This document shows positions 6,842-12,894 of a stretch of 14,537 bases of DNA, in pieces (position 1 is the first letter of the stretch; the number at the start of each line of letters is the position of its first letter). Source of the DNA: CAYJAD01 sp964371835. Its GTDB lineage: Bacteria > Desulfobacterota > Desulfovibrionia > Desulfovibrionales > Desulfovibrionaceae. A program made the translations under genes and the position numbers. The notes beneath the pieces were generated by a model, which saw nothing but the letters and a program-made list of their open reading frames with translations, ran no database searches and was not told the DNA's origin. The stretch is from the NCBI GenBank assembly GCA_964371835.1, contig CAYJOP010000053.1:1-14537 (forward strand), written 5' to 3'.

Positions 6842-6870
6842 GGGGCATGGTTCGCCATGCCCCTTTTTTT
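6842..6870 (+). terminator. Strong intrinsic terminator between livJ and livH
   Basis: GGGGCATGG-TTCG-CCATGCCCC is a perfect 9-bp stem with a TTCG tetraloop, followed by TTTTTTT (6864-6870). It lies 15 bases after the livJ stop. Partial read-through would give much more binding protein than membrane parts; no convincing second promoter was found before livH. Confidence 0.95.
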
Positions 6871-6928
6871 AGGGTTTCCCCTGCAAAAAATAGGCGTGTT
6901 TTGACATAGCCGTGACTAGGATAATAGC

Positions 6929-7822
6929 ATGAGCCTTGAAATGTTCTTGCAGCATTTTTTTAATGCTCTCACCTTGGGTTCTCTCTACGCCCTCATTGCC
7001 ATTGGTTATACAATGGTTTATGGCATTTTACGCCTAATAAATTTTGCCCACGGTGATATATTAATGGTGGGGGCTTATTTTGTATTTTTTGGTACTTTTT
7101 CCTTTGGCTTACCTTGGGCGCTTGCCGCAGTTATAGCCATTGCTGGTGCAAGCCTTCTTGGCATGTTGGTTGAGCGCATAGCTTATCGCCCCCTTCGTGA
7201 AGCACCAAGAATTTCTGCTTTAATTAGCGCCATTGCCGTATCCTTTTTCATTGAAAGCCTTGCAGTTGTTGTTTTTACTGGTCTTCCACGTCCAGTACTA
7301 CAACCTGACTGGTTGCTTGAAAAGTGGAGTATTGGCAATGTGCACATATTGCCTTTAACAGCCTTTGTGCCAGGTGTAACCTTAATTTTGGTTAGTATTT
7401 TATTATATGTTGTTTACCGCACAAAGCCAGGCCTTGCCATGCGGGCCATCTCAAAAGACATCGAAACCACTCGTCTTTTAGGCGTAAAGGTTGATAATAT
7501 TATTGCCTTAACCTTCTGTATTGGCTCAGCCCTTGCCGCTGCATCAGGCATCATGTGGGCTTTGCGCTATCCAAAAATTGACCCGTACATGGGCATTATT
7601 CCAGGATTTAAGGCTTTTATTGCCGCAGTTTTTGGTGGCATTGGCTCCATTCAAGGTGCTGTAATTGGCGGCATGCTCTTGGGCTTTATTGAAATTATGG
7701 CTGTGGCCTTTATGCCGCATCTATCAGGCTATCGAGATGCCTTTGCCTTTATTTTATTAGTATTCATCTTACTTGTGAAACCAACGGGTCTTTTTGGTGA
7801 ACGCATGGAGGAAAAAATCTAA
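6929..7822 (+). CDS. livH: Branched-chain amino acid ABC transporter permease LivH
   Basis: This 297-residue inner-membrane protein is one of the two permease subunits. It is hydrophobic throughout, with about eight membrane segments. The N-terminal stretch LGSLYALIAIGYTMVYGILR followed by LINFAHGDILMVGAYF is the LivH hallmark, and a later cytoplasmic loop (LAMRAISKDIETTRLLGVKV) is the expected ATPase-coupling (EAA-like) segment. The C-terminus FGGIGSIQGAVIGGMLLGFI is also conserved. TAGGA lies 7 bases before the ATG. The stop TAA shares its last A with the livM ATG, so translation is coupled. It follows the livJ terminator by only 58 bases. Confidence 0.94.
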   Translation: MSLEMFLQHFFNALTLGSLYALIAIGYTMVYGILRLINFAHGDILMVGAYFVFFGTFSFGLPWALAAVIAIAGASLLGMLVERIAYRPLREAPRISALISAIAVSFFIESLAVVVFTGLPRPVLQPDWLLEKWSIGNVHILPLTAFVPGVTLILVSILLYVVYRTKPGLAMRAISKDIETTRLLGVKVDNIIALTFCIGSALAAASGIMWALRYPKIDPYMGIIPGFKAFIAAVFGGIGSIQGAVIGGMLLGFIEIMAVAFMPHLSGYRDAFAFILLVFILLVKPTGLFGERMEEKI

Positions 7823-8853
7823 TGCGCTTTAACAAGAATACTCTTGCATCTATAGTGCTTATGCTTCTTGGAGCGCTTTTCCTCTTTGATGTGGAGCGCT
7901 TTTTGGGGGCATATGAAGTTTACATCCTAAAGCTTATTTTTATTAACGCAATTTTAGCCTTGTCCTTAAACTTAATCTATGGTTATACAGGGCTGTTTTC
8001 GCTAGGCCATGCTGGTTTTATTGCCATTGGGGCCTATGTTTCGGCCCTTTGCATCTTAAGCCCTGAGCAAAAAGAAATCATGTGGCTACTTGAGCCCATG
8101 ATGTGGCCATTTTCTGTAATATTTACACCATTTTGGGTGTCAGTACTTGCTGGCGGAATAGTGGCAGCATTTTTTGCATTGCTCATAGGCTTACCTGTAT
8201 TACGCTTGGGCGATGACTATTTGGGCATTGCAACTCTTGGTTTTGCTGAAATTATTCGTGTGCTTATTGTTAATGCTAACCCCATTACCAATGGTTCGCT
8301 AGGTATTAAGGGCATACCAAGCTATGCAGACCTTGGCACTTGTTATTTTTGGCTGTTAGTTACCATCATCTTCATGGTGCGCTTTGTAAATAGTAATTAT
8401 GGCAATGTGTTAAAATGTATTCGTGATAATGAAATTGCAGCAAAAGTTATGGGCATAAATGTATTTTCATACAAGGTGCTTTCGTTTTGCCTTGGTGCTT
8501 TTTTTGCTGGTATTGGTGGAGCCTTACTTGGTAGCCATCTTTCAACCATCGACCCCAAGATGTTTAACTTTTTGCTGACATTTAATGTGCTTATGTTTGT
8601 TGTGGCTGGTGGGCTTGGGTCCATTACTGGTTCATTGCTAGGGGCCACTGTAATTACTGTATTACTTGAATGGTTACGCATACTTGAAGAACCCATGGAT
8701 TTAGGTATTTTTGAAATACCGGGCATTCCCGGCATGCGTATGGTTGTGTTTTCGTTAATCCTACTTGGCATCATACTCTTTAGGCGTGAAGGCATCATGG
8801 GAATGCGTGAAATTACATGGCAAAGTATTTTTGGTTTTTGGAGGAAAAAATGA
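7822..8853 (+). CDS. livM: Branched-chain amino acid ABC transporter permease LivM
   Basis: This 343-residue inner-membrane protein is the second permease subunit, pairing with LivH. Conserved points are ILALSLNLIYGYTGLFSLGH with AGFIAIGAYVSAL (LivM signature near residues 42-73), PVLRLGDDYLGIATLGFAEI, and the coupling loop CIRDNEIAAKVMGINVFSYK. The C-terminal half ends with VFSLILLGIILFRREGIMG. GGAGG inside the end of livH supplies the ribosome binding site for the ATG at 7822. Its stop TGA overlaps the livG start as ATGA. Length and segment number fit the family. Confidence 0.94.
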   Translation: MRFNKNTLASIVLMLLGALFLFDVERFLGAYEVYILKLIFINAILALSLNLIYGYTGLFSLGHAGFIAIGAYVSALCILSPEQKEIMWLLEPMMWPFSVIFTPFWVSVLAGGIVAAFFALLIGLPVLRLGDDYLGIATLGFAEIIRVLIVNANPITNGSLGIKGIPSYADLGTCYFWLLVTIIFMVRFVNSNYGNVLKCIRDNEIAAKVMGINVFSYKVLSFCLGAFFAGIGGALLGSHLSTIDPKMFNFLLTFNVLMFVVAGGLGSITGSLLGATVITVLLEWLRILEEPMDLGIFEIPGIPGMRMVVFSLILLGIILFRREGIMGMREITWQSIFGFWRKK

Positions 8854-9650
8854 GTAATTCCTTTGTAAAGCCAGAGCCAAAAGATGCAACACTTAGCGTG
8901 CAAAATGTTACCATGCGTTTTGGTGGTGTTGTTGCTGTAAATGAACTTAATATATGCATTCCCAAGGGTAGCATAGTGGGGCTTATTGGGCCAAACGGTG
9001 CAGGTAAAACCACAGCTTTTAACGTAATTAGCGGTTTTTATACCCCACAAGAAGGGAAAGTTGTTTTTAACGGTACTGAAATTACTGGCGCACCACCGCA
9101 TAAGGTTTGTTCTGCTGGCATTGCAAGAACCTTTCAAAACATTCGTCTTTCACAGCATCTGTCTGCCTTGGAAAATGTAATGGTTGGTTGCCATGTGCGC
9201 CGTAAATGTCCGTGGTGGATGGTTCCCTTTGGTCTACCCATGCTCTTAAAGGAAGAAGACGCCATAAGAGAAAAAGCAACAAAACTCATTGAACGTCTTG
9301 ATTTAAAAGCATATATCAATGAAAAAGCTAGTAGCTTGCCCTATGGTGCGCAACGTCGCCTTGAAATTGCACGAGCCCTTGCCACTGAGCCAAAATTTCT
9401 TTTGCTTGATGAACCTGCCGCTGGCATGAACCCGCAAGAAAGCATGGAACTCATGCACTTTATTGGATATATTCGTGATGAATTTAATGTAACCATACTT
9501 TTAATTGAGCATGATATGAAGGTGGTCATGGGAGTTTGCCAGTATATTTGGGTAATGGAGTATGGTTGCTTAATTGCTGAAGGTGAGCCTGAGGCTATTC
9601 GCAATAATCCTGAGGTTATTAAGGCATACCTCGGCGAAGACGCCATATAA
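8850..9650 (+). CDS. livG: Branched-chain amino acid ABC transporter ATPase LivG
   Basis: This 266-residue cytoplasmic ATPase powers the LivHM channel together with LivF. Walker A is GPNGAGKT (47-54), the Q-loop glutamine is Q96 in TFQNIRL, the signature motif is LPYGAQRR (163-170), Walker B is FLLLDEP (183-189), and the switch histidine is H221 (LIEHDM). The insertion GCHVRRKCPWWM after the Q-loop is usual for LivG. I start it at 8850, where GGAGG lies 5 bases upstream and the ATGA overlap with livM gives coupling; a longer frame from 8817 would lie inside livM and has no ribosome binding site. It is separated from livF by 262 bases holding a repeat element. Confidence 0.95.
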   Translation: MSNSFVKPEPKDATLSVQNVTMRFGGVVAVNELNICIPKGSIVGLIGPNGAGKTTAFNVISGFYTPQEGKVVFNGTEITGAPPHKVCSAGIARTFQNIRLSQHLSALENVMVGCHVRRKCPWWMVPFGLPMLLKEEDAIREKATKLIERLDLKAYINEKASSLPYGAQRRLEIARALATEPKFLLLDEPAAGMNPQESMELMHFIGYIRDEFNVTILLIEHDMKVVMGVCQYIWVMEYGCLIAEGEPEAIRNNPEVIKAYLGEDAI

Positions 9651-9801
9651 GCAATAAGTTGAAAAATCATCATCTGCTGCGTCAGTAGCAAATTTTATTC
9701 AGGTCATGGGGGGAAGACCCCATTCCCCTCATAAAATTTACTACTTCCTTGCATCTAACGCTTTTTGAACTTATTGCTAAGATAATTTTCGAACTTGTAG
9801 C
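9651..9801. repeat. Palindromic repeat element, copy A (between livG and livF)
   Basis: Outer arms GCAATAAGTTGAAAAA (9651-9666) and TTTTTGAACTTATTGC (9762-9777) pair with one mismatch. Inside, GTAGCAAATTTTAT pairs with ATAAAATTTACTAC, and ATGGGG-GGAAGA-CCCCAT forms the tip. A further right-arm-like piece TTTTCGAACTTGTAGC follows at 9786-9801. The same layout occurs at 10637-10764 after livF (copy B). It begins right after the livG stop. Confidence 0.75.
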
Positions 9802-9815
9802 AAATATTATTTACA

Positions 9816-9880
9816 GCGAATTCGCTTAACAGGCATGTCACTGCGAGGAGAGCCGAGGAACGAGGGGTGACGTGTCCATA
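9816..9880. repeat. Second palindromic segment upstream of livF
   Basis: AGCGAATTCGCT (about 9817-9828) is a perfect 12-bp palindrome. It is followed by GTCAC...GTGAC arms (about 9838-9870) around CGAGGAGAGCCGAGGAACGA, a layout like common bacterial GTCATTGCGAG-type intergenic repeats. Only this copy is seen here, so family status is an inference. Confidence 0.4.
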
Positions 9881-9912
9881 CGGCCAGACTTCAGACGAAA
9901 AGGTTTTGTAAT

Positions 9913-10635
9913 ATGTTAAAAATAAATGATTTAAAAGTACGTTATGGTGGTATTGAGGCCGTGCAGGGTGTGGATTTGCACATTCCTCGTGGTAGTATTG
10001 TTACTTTAATTGGCGCCAACGGTGCTGGTAAAAGTAGTACTATTCGCTCCATTGCTGGCTTAAATAAGAATGTTAGCGGTGAGATTTTATATTCTCGCCA
10101 TGAAGACTCAAGCCCAATTTCTCTGCTTGGACTAACGCCTGAAACCATGGTTCGTCATGGTATTTCACTCTCCCCTGAAGGTCGCAGGATTTTACCCCAT
10201 TTAACAGTGGAAGAAAATTTACAATTGGGCGCTTATAGTCGCAATGACAAAGTGGGTATAGCCGATGACATGGATTGGGTGTATTCATTATTCCCACGCT
10301 TGAAAGAGCGTCTTTGGCAAAAGGGCGGCACTCTTTCAGGTGGTGAGCAACAAATGCTTGCCGTTGGACGGGCTTTAATGAGTAAGCCAAACTTGCTCAT
10401 GCTTGATGAACCATCCCTTGGTTTGGCACCGCTTCTTGTTAAGGAAATATTTAATATTATTACAAAAATTAACAGTGAAGGCACAACAATTTTGCTGGTT
10501 GAGCAAAATGCCTTTGCGGCCTTATCCATTGCTCACCATGCCTATATTTTAGAAGTAGGGCGCATTGTGCTTGAAGGCAGTGGTGAGGAGTTGCTTGCTA
10601 ATCCTCGCGTTAAGGAAGCCTATTTGGGAGGTTAA
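9913..10635 (+). CDS. livF: Branched-chain amino acid ABC transporter ATPase LivF
   Basis: This 240-residue protein is the second ATPase of the transporter. Walker A is GANGAGKS (34-41), the signature is LSGGEQQ (141-147), Walker B is LLMLDEP (161-167), and the switch position is Q198 in LLVEQNA in place of histidine, as is normal in LivF. The N-terminus KINDLKVRYGGIEAVQGVDL and SLSPEGRRILPHLTVEENL are also typical. The ribosome binding site is weaker than for the other liv genes (AAAAGG, 9 bases before ATG). Unlike livHMG, it does not overlap its upstream neighbour: repeat element A and a further palindrome lie between. It ends next to repeat element B. Confidence 0.95.
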   Translation: MLKINDLKVRYGGIEAVQGVDLHIPRGSIVTLIGANGAGKSSTIRSIAGLNKNVSGEILYSRHEDSSPISLLGLTPETMVRHGISLSPEGRRILPHLTVEENLQLGAYSRNDKVGIADDMDWVYSLFPRLKERLWQKGGTLSGGEQQMLAVGRALMSKPNLLMLDEPSLGLAPLLVKEIFNIITKINSEGTTILLVEQNAFAALSIAHHAYILEVGRIVLEGSGEELLANPRVKEAYLGG

Positions 10636-10636
10636 T

Positions 10637-10908
10637 AGCATTACGTTGAAAAAGTATCATCTGCGTCGTCACCAAAAAATTTTAGTTGGGTCGAGTGGGG
10701 AAGACCACACTCCCCTCCTAAAATTCCTTGCTTCCTTGCATCTGACACTTTTTGAACTGATTGTATGACGCTTGGTCGCATGTCCTATGCGACACAAGCT
10801 ATCGCAAGCGTCGTCTGCACATGAAGTGAATTCATGTTTGACTTTGGCTTGCTCCCCTGCGGGGCTTGCCACATCCTGTGGCATTCAGTTCTTTTTGAAC
10901 GTAATACT
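10637..10908. repeat. Palindromic repeat element, copy B (after livF), with nested hairpins
   Basis: AGCATTACGTTGAAAAAG (10637-10654) and CTTTTTGAACGTAATACT (10891-10908) are inverted with 16 of 18 matches. The first 125 bases align with copy A: shared parts are GTTGAAAAA, TCATCTGC-GTC, AAATTTTA, GGGGAAGACC, CTTCCTTGCATCTGAC and CTTTTTGAAC. The inner part to 10764 closes its own hairpin (AATTTTAG/CTAAAATT; GAGTG/CACTC tip). Between 10764 and 10890 sits a cluster of four other hairpins, so something may have inserted into or been added to the right arm. A third right-arm copy (TTTTGAACGTATTACAT) lies at 10953-10969. Confidence 0.75.
10767..10882. other. Cluster of four short hairpins inside copy B
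   Basis: GACGCTTG (10767-10774) pairs with CAAGCGTC (10805-10812) around GTCGCAT-GTCCT-ATGCGAC (10775-10793). Next come ACATGAA-GTGAA-TTCATGT (10819-10837), CCCC-TGC-GGGG (10854-10864) and GCCACA-TCC-TGTGGC (10868-10882). No T-run follows directly, so none is a classic terminator. I recognise no RNA family. Together with copy B this fills most of the 414-base livF-DUF362 gap. Confidence 0.55.
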
Positions 10909-10972
10909 AAGTAGTTAAGTGGAAAATTTTTTTTATCCTCGCCTCTTACCTATTTTGAACGTATTACATAAT

Positions 10973-11001
10973 TTGACTTGGTCTTTATAATTTCGTAAAA
11001 G
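10973..11001 (+). promoter_or_regulatory. Candidate promoter of the DUF362 gene
   Basis: TTGACT (10973-10978), 17-base spacer, TAAAAG (10996-11001; four of six bases match). The start codon lies about 50 bases downstream. A TATAAT at 10986-10991 is an alternative -10 without a good -35. Confidence 0.4.
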
Positions 11002-11049
11002 CTTTGTACTGTTTCTGTGCATAAAAATATTATTAAATTAGGAGTTATC

Positions 11050-12168
11050 ATGGCAAAATCACAAGTGTTTTTTACCGATATGCGATGTAAAGTGGGAACA
11101 AGCCTACAAATGAAGCTAAAAAAGCTCATTACCAAGGCTGGCATTAATACCATGGATAATAATGGCAAATATGTGGCCATTAAAATTCACTTTGGTGAGC
11201 CTGGCAATCTTTCTTTTTTGCGTCCTAATTTTTCTAAAACCGTGGTTGATGTTTTACTAAAGCAAAAAGCAAAGCCTTTTTTGACTGATTGTAACACTCT
11301 TTATGTGGGGCGCCGCAAGGATGCCTTGGAGCACATTACTGCTGCCTACGAGAATGGTTATTCTCCATTTTCCACAGGTTGTCACATTCTCATTGGTGAT
11401 GGTTTAAAAGGCACAGACGATGTGGAAATTCCACTAGAAGGCACAACTTATTGCAAGAGCGCTCGCATTGGTCGCGCTGTAATGGATGCTGATGTATTCA
11501 TCTCATTAAACCACTTCAAAGGCCATGAGATGACAGGCTTTGGCGGTGCCATTAAAAATATTGGCATGGGCTGTGGCAGCCGTGCAGGCAAAATGCACAT
11601 GCATAGCGATGGTAAACCCACTGTGAATGACAATTGCCGTGGTTGTGGTGTTTGTTCAAATTACTGCGCTCATGAGGCCATTAGCTATGATTCTGCCAAA
11701 AAAGCTAGCATAAATCATGATAATTGCGTGGGTTGCGGTCGATGTATGGGTGTTTGTAACTTTGATTCCATTGATGCACCATTTGATACTGACCCCAATG
11801 TATTAAATAGCCGCATGGCAGAATATGCCTTGGCAGTTATTAAAGATAGACCGCATTTTCACATTAGCATAGTAAACCAAGTGTCACCATATTGCGATTG
11901 CCATAGCGAAAATGACGCCGCCGTTGTGCCAGACATTGGCATGTTTGCAAGCTTTGACCCTGTGGCCCTTGATAAAGCATGTATTGACGCAGTTAACGCT
12001 GCCCCTGCCATCGGCAATAGCATTATGCAGGATTGTGGCTGCAAGCACGGACAAATTGGTGACCACTTCAAATCAATTCACCCAGGCACAAATTGGCTAA
12101 GTCAGCTAACCCACGCCGAAAGCATTGGTCTTGGCAATATTGAATATGATTTAATTACAGTAAAATAA
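11050..12168 (+). CDS. DUF362 protein with two [4Fe-4S] ferredoxin motifs
   Basis: This 372-residue protein has a DUF362 domain over most of its length: the start AKSQVFFTDMRC, VAIKIHFGEPGN (42-53), FLTDCNTLYVGRR (77-89), and VFISLNHFKGHEMTGFGGAI with KNIGMGC (149-175). Inserted after it is a bacterial-type ferredoxin pair, C196-x2-C199-x2-C202-x3-C206 and C226-x2-C229-x2-C232-x3-C236, enough ligands for two [4Fe-4S] clusters. Extra cysteines near the end (CDC at 282-284, DCGCKHG at 328-334) are also present. No signal peptide, so it is likely cytoplasmic. Such proteins are common in anaerobes, but their reaction is unknown; electron transfer is only an inference from the clusters. The start at 11050 has GGAG upstream. 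It stands alone between repeat B and a terminator. Confidence 0.9.
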   Translation: MAKSQVFFTDMRCKVGTSLQMKLKKLITKAGINTMDNNGKYVAIKIHFGEPGNLSFLRPNFSKTVVDVLLKQKAKPFLTDCNTLYVGRRKDALEHITAAYENGYSPFSTGCHILIGDGLKGTDDVEIPLEGTTYCKSARIGRAVMDADVFISLNHFKGHEMTGFGGAIKNIGMGCGSRAGKMHMHSDGKPTVNDNCRGCGVCSNYCAHEAISYDSAKKASINHDNCVGCGRCMGVCNFDSIDAPFDTDPNVLNSRMAEYALAVIKDRPHFHISIVNQVSPYCDCHSENDAAVVPDIGMFASFDPVALDKACIDAVNAAPAIGNSIMQDCGCKHGQIGDHFKSIHPGTNWLSQLTHAESIGLGNIEYDLITVK

Positions 12169-12176
12169 TTAGCTAA

Positions 12177-12212
12177 CACTGAAAAATCCATTGAAAAATG
12201 AGTTTTTCAGTG
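12177..12212 (+). other. Hairpin after the DUF362 gene
   Basis: CACTGAAAAA (12177-12186) and TTTTTCAGTG (12203-12212) are perfect 10-bp inverted arms. The hairpin lies between the stop codon and the strong terminator and could stabilise the mRNA 3' end. Confidence 0.55.
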
Positions 12213-12222
12213 CCGATTAAAT

Positions 12223-12260
12223 AAAACCCCCAAGAGTAGTTGCTTTTGGGGGTTTTGTTG
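12223..12260 (+). terminator. Intrinsic terminator of the DUF362 gene
   Basis: AAAACCCCCAA (12223-12233) and TTGGGGGTTTT (12246-12256) are perfect 11-bp arms with a 12-base loop, ending in TTTTGTTG. The A-run on the left would let it work on the other strand as well, though no minus-strand gene lies to its right. Confidence 0.92.
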
Positions 12261-12331
12261 TTTGTACAAGCAGTAGAAAATTTGTAAAATTGAGATTTTT
12301 TCTAGAAAATATATTTTTTAATTTTAATATA

Positions 12332-12363
12332 TTACAGGGATTGATTGTAAAATTATATATAAT
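12332..12363 (+). promoter_or_regulatory. Weak candidate promoter for the zinc-ribbon/TPR operon
   Basis: TTACAG (12332-12337) and TATATA (12356-12361) or TATAAT (12358-12363) are spaced 18 or 20 bases apart in a very AT-rich stretch. The stretch 12261-12420 also has a 12-bp palindrome TTTTCTAGAAAA. It is hard to tell a real promoter from AT-rich background here. Confidence 0.3.
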
Positions 12364-12432
12364 TGTACCTAAAGAAAGTTATAGTTGTGACGATGAAGCT
12401 TGTAACACTGTCATGAAAATATGAGGCAAAGC

Positions 12433-12852
12433 ATGTTAGACTATTATTGTTTTCAAAAAATCCAGCATTTTTTTCGTCAAGGCAAAACAGATGCAGCATT
12501 ACAAACTCTTATGGAGCTACAAGCACGCTACATTGCATTGCAAGATGAGGCTCGAAGTTTGAAGGACCGTGTTCAAGAGCTTGAGGATATAATATTTTTA
12601 TCAAAGACCTTGTATTTTGATGAGCAATTTTACTGGATTAAGATTGCATCAATAACTCAAGGGCCATTTTGCCCAAGCTGTTATGAGCGTGATGGAACAT
12701 TGTTTCGCTTGCATATGCATCAAAATTCAATGTGCTGCGCTTACTGTGGAGCTGAGTATATGTTAAATGCTCGTGCAGTTGGTGAGTCTGCACCAATTCA
12801 TAAACCTAGAGCTGCAAAAGTATTTTCATTTGCAAATGCATTAAAAAAATAA
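12433..12852 (+). CDS. Small protein with N-terminal coiled coil and C-terminal zinc ribbon
   Basis: I do not recognise a named family. The 139-residue protein has a helical, probably coiled-coil first half (residues 7-58, with LQTLMELQARYIALQDEARS then LKDRVQELEDII). The second half has C80-x2-C83, an 18-residue linker, then C102-x2-C105 (FCPSCYERDGT and CCAYCGAEY), the layout of a zinc ribbon. The tail is basic. There is no signal peptide or membrane segment. ATG 12433 is chosen because GAGG lies 6 bases upstream; a start at 12421 has no ribosome binding site. The next gene follows after 42 bases, so the two are probably co-transcribed. A role in binding nucleic acid or a protein partner is inferred only from the ribbon. 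Confidence 0.8.
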   Translation: MLDYYCFQKIQHFFRQGKTDAALQTLMELQARYIALQDEARSLKDRVQELEDIIFLSKTLYFDEQFYWIKIASITQGPFCPSCYERDGTLFRLHMHQNSMCCAYCGAEYMLNARAVGESAPIHKPRAAKVFSFANALKK

Positions 12853-12894
12853 TTGTGCAAGACCAGTAGTTAAGGATGTTTTAAAGGTAAGAGT

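Noticed and set aside
6901..6930. TTGACA before livH as a promoter
   Set aside because: A -10 at correct spacing would fall at the ATG, placing the transcript start inside livH; GATAAT at 13 bases is too close.
8397..9137. 246-codon minus-strand frame
   Set aside because: Antisense to livM and livG, which are complete and overlap by ATGA; its sequence shows no domain.
10767..10812. tRNA-like or integron attC site in the nested hairpins
   Set aside because: No anticodon loop or T-arm consensus, and no attC-type core sites (GTTRRRY with matching ends) or integron integrase nearby.
9651..10908. CRISPR array or insertion sequence around livF
   Set aside because: Only two diverged palindromic copies without regular spacers, no cas genes and no transposase frame.
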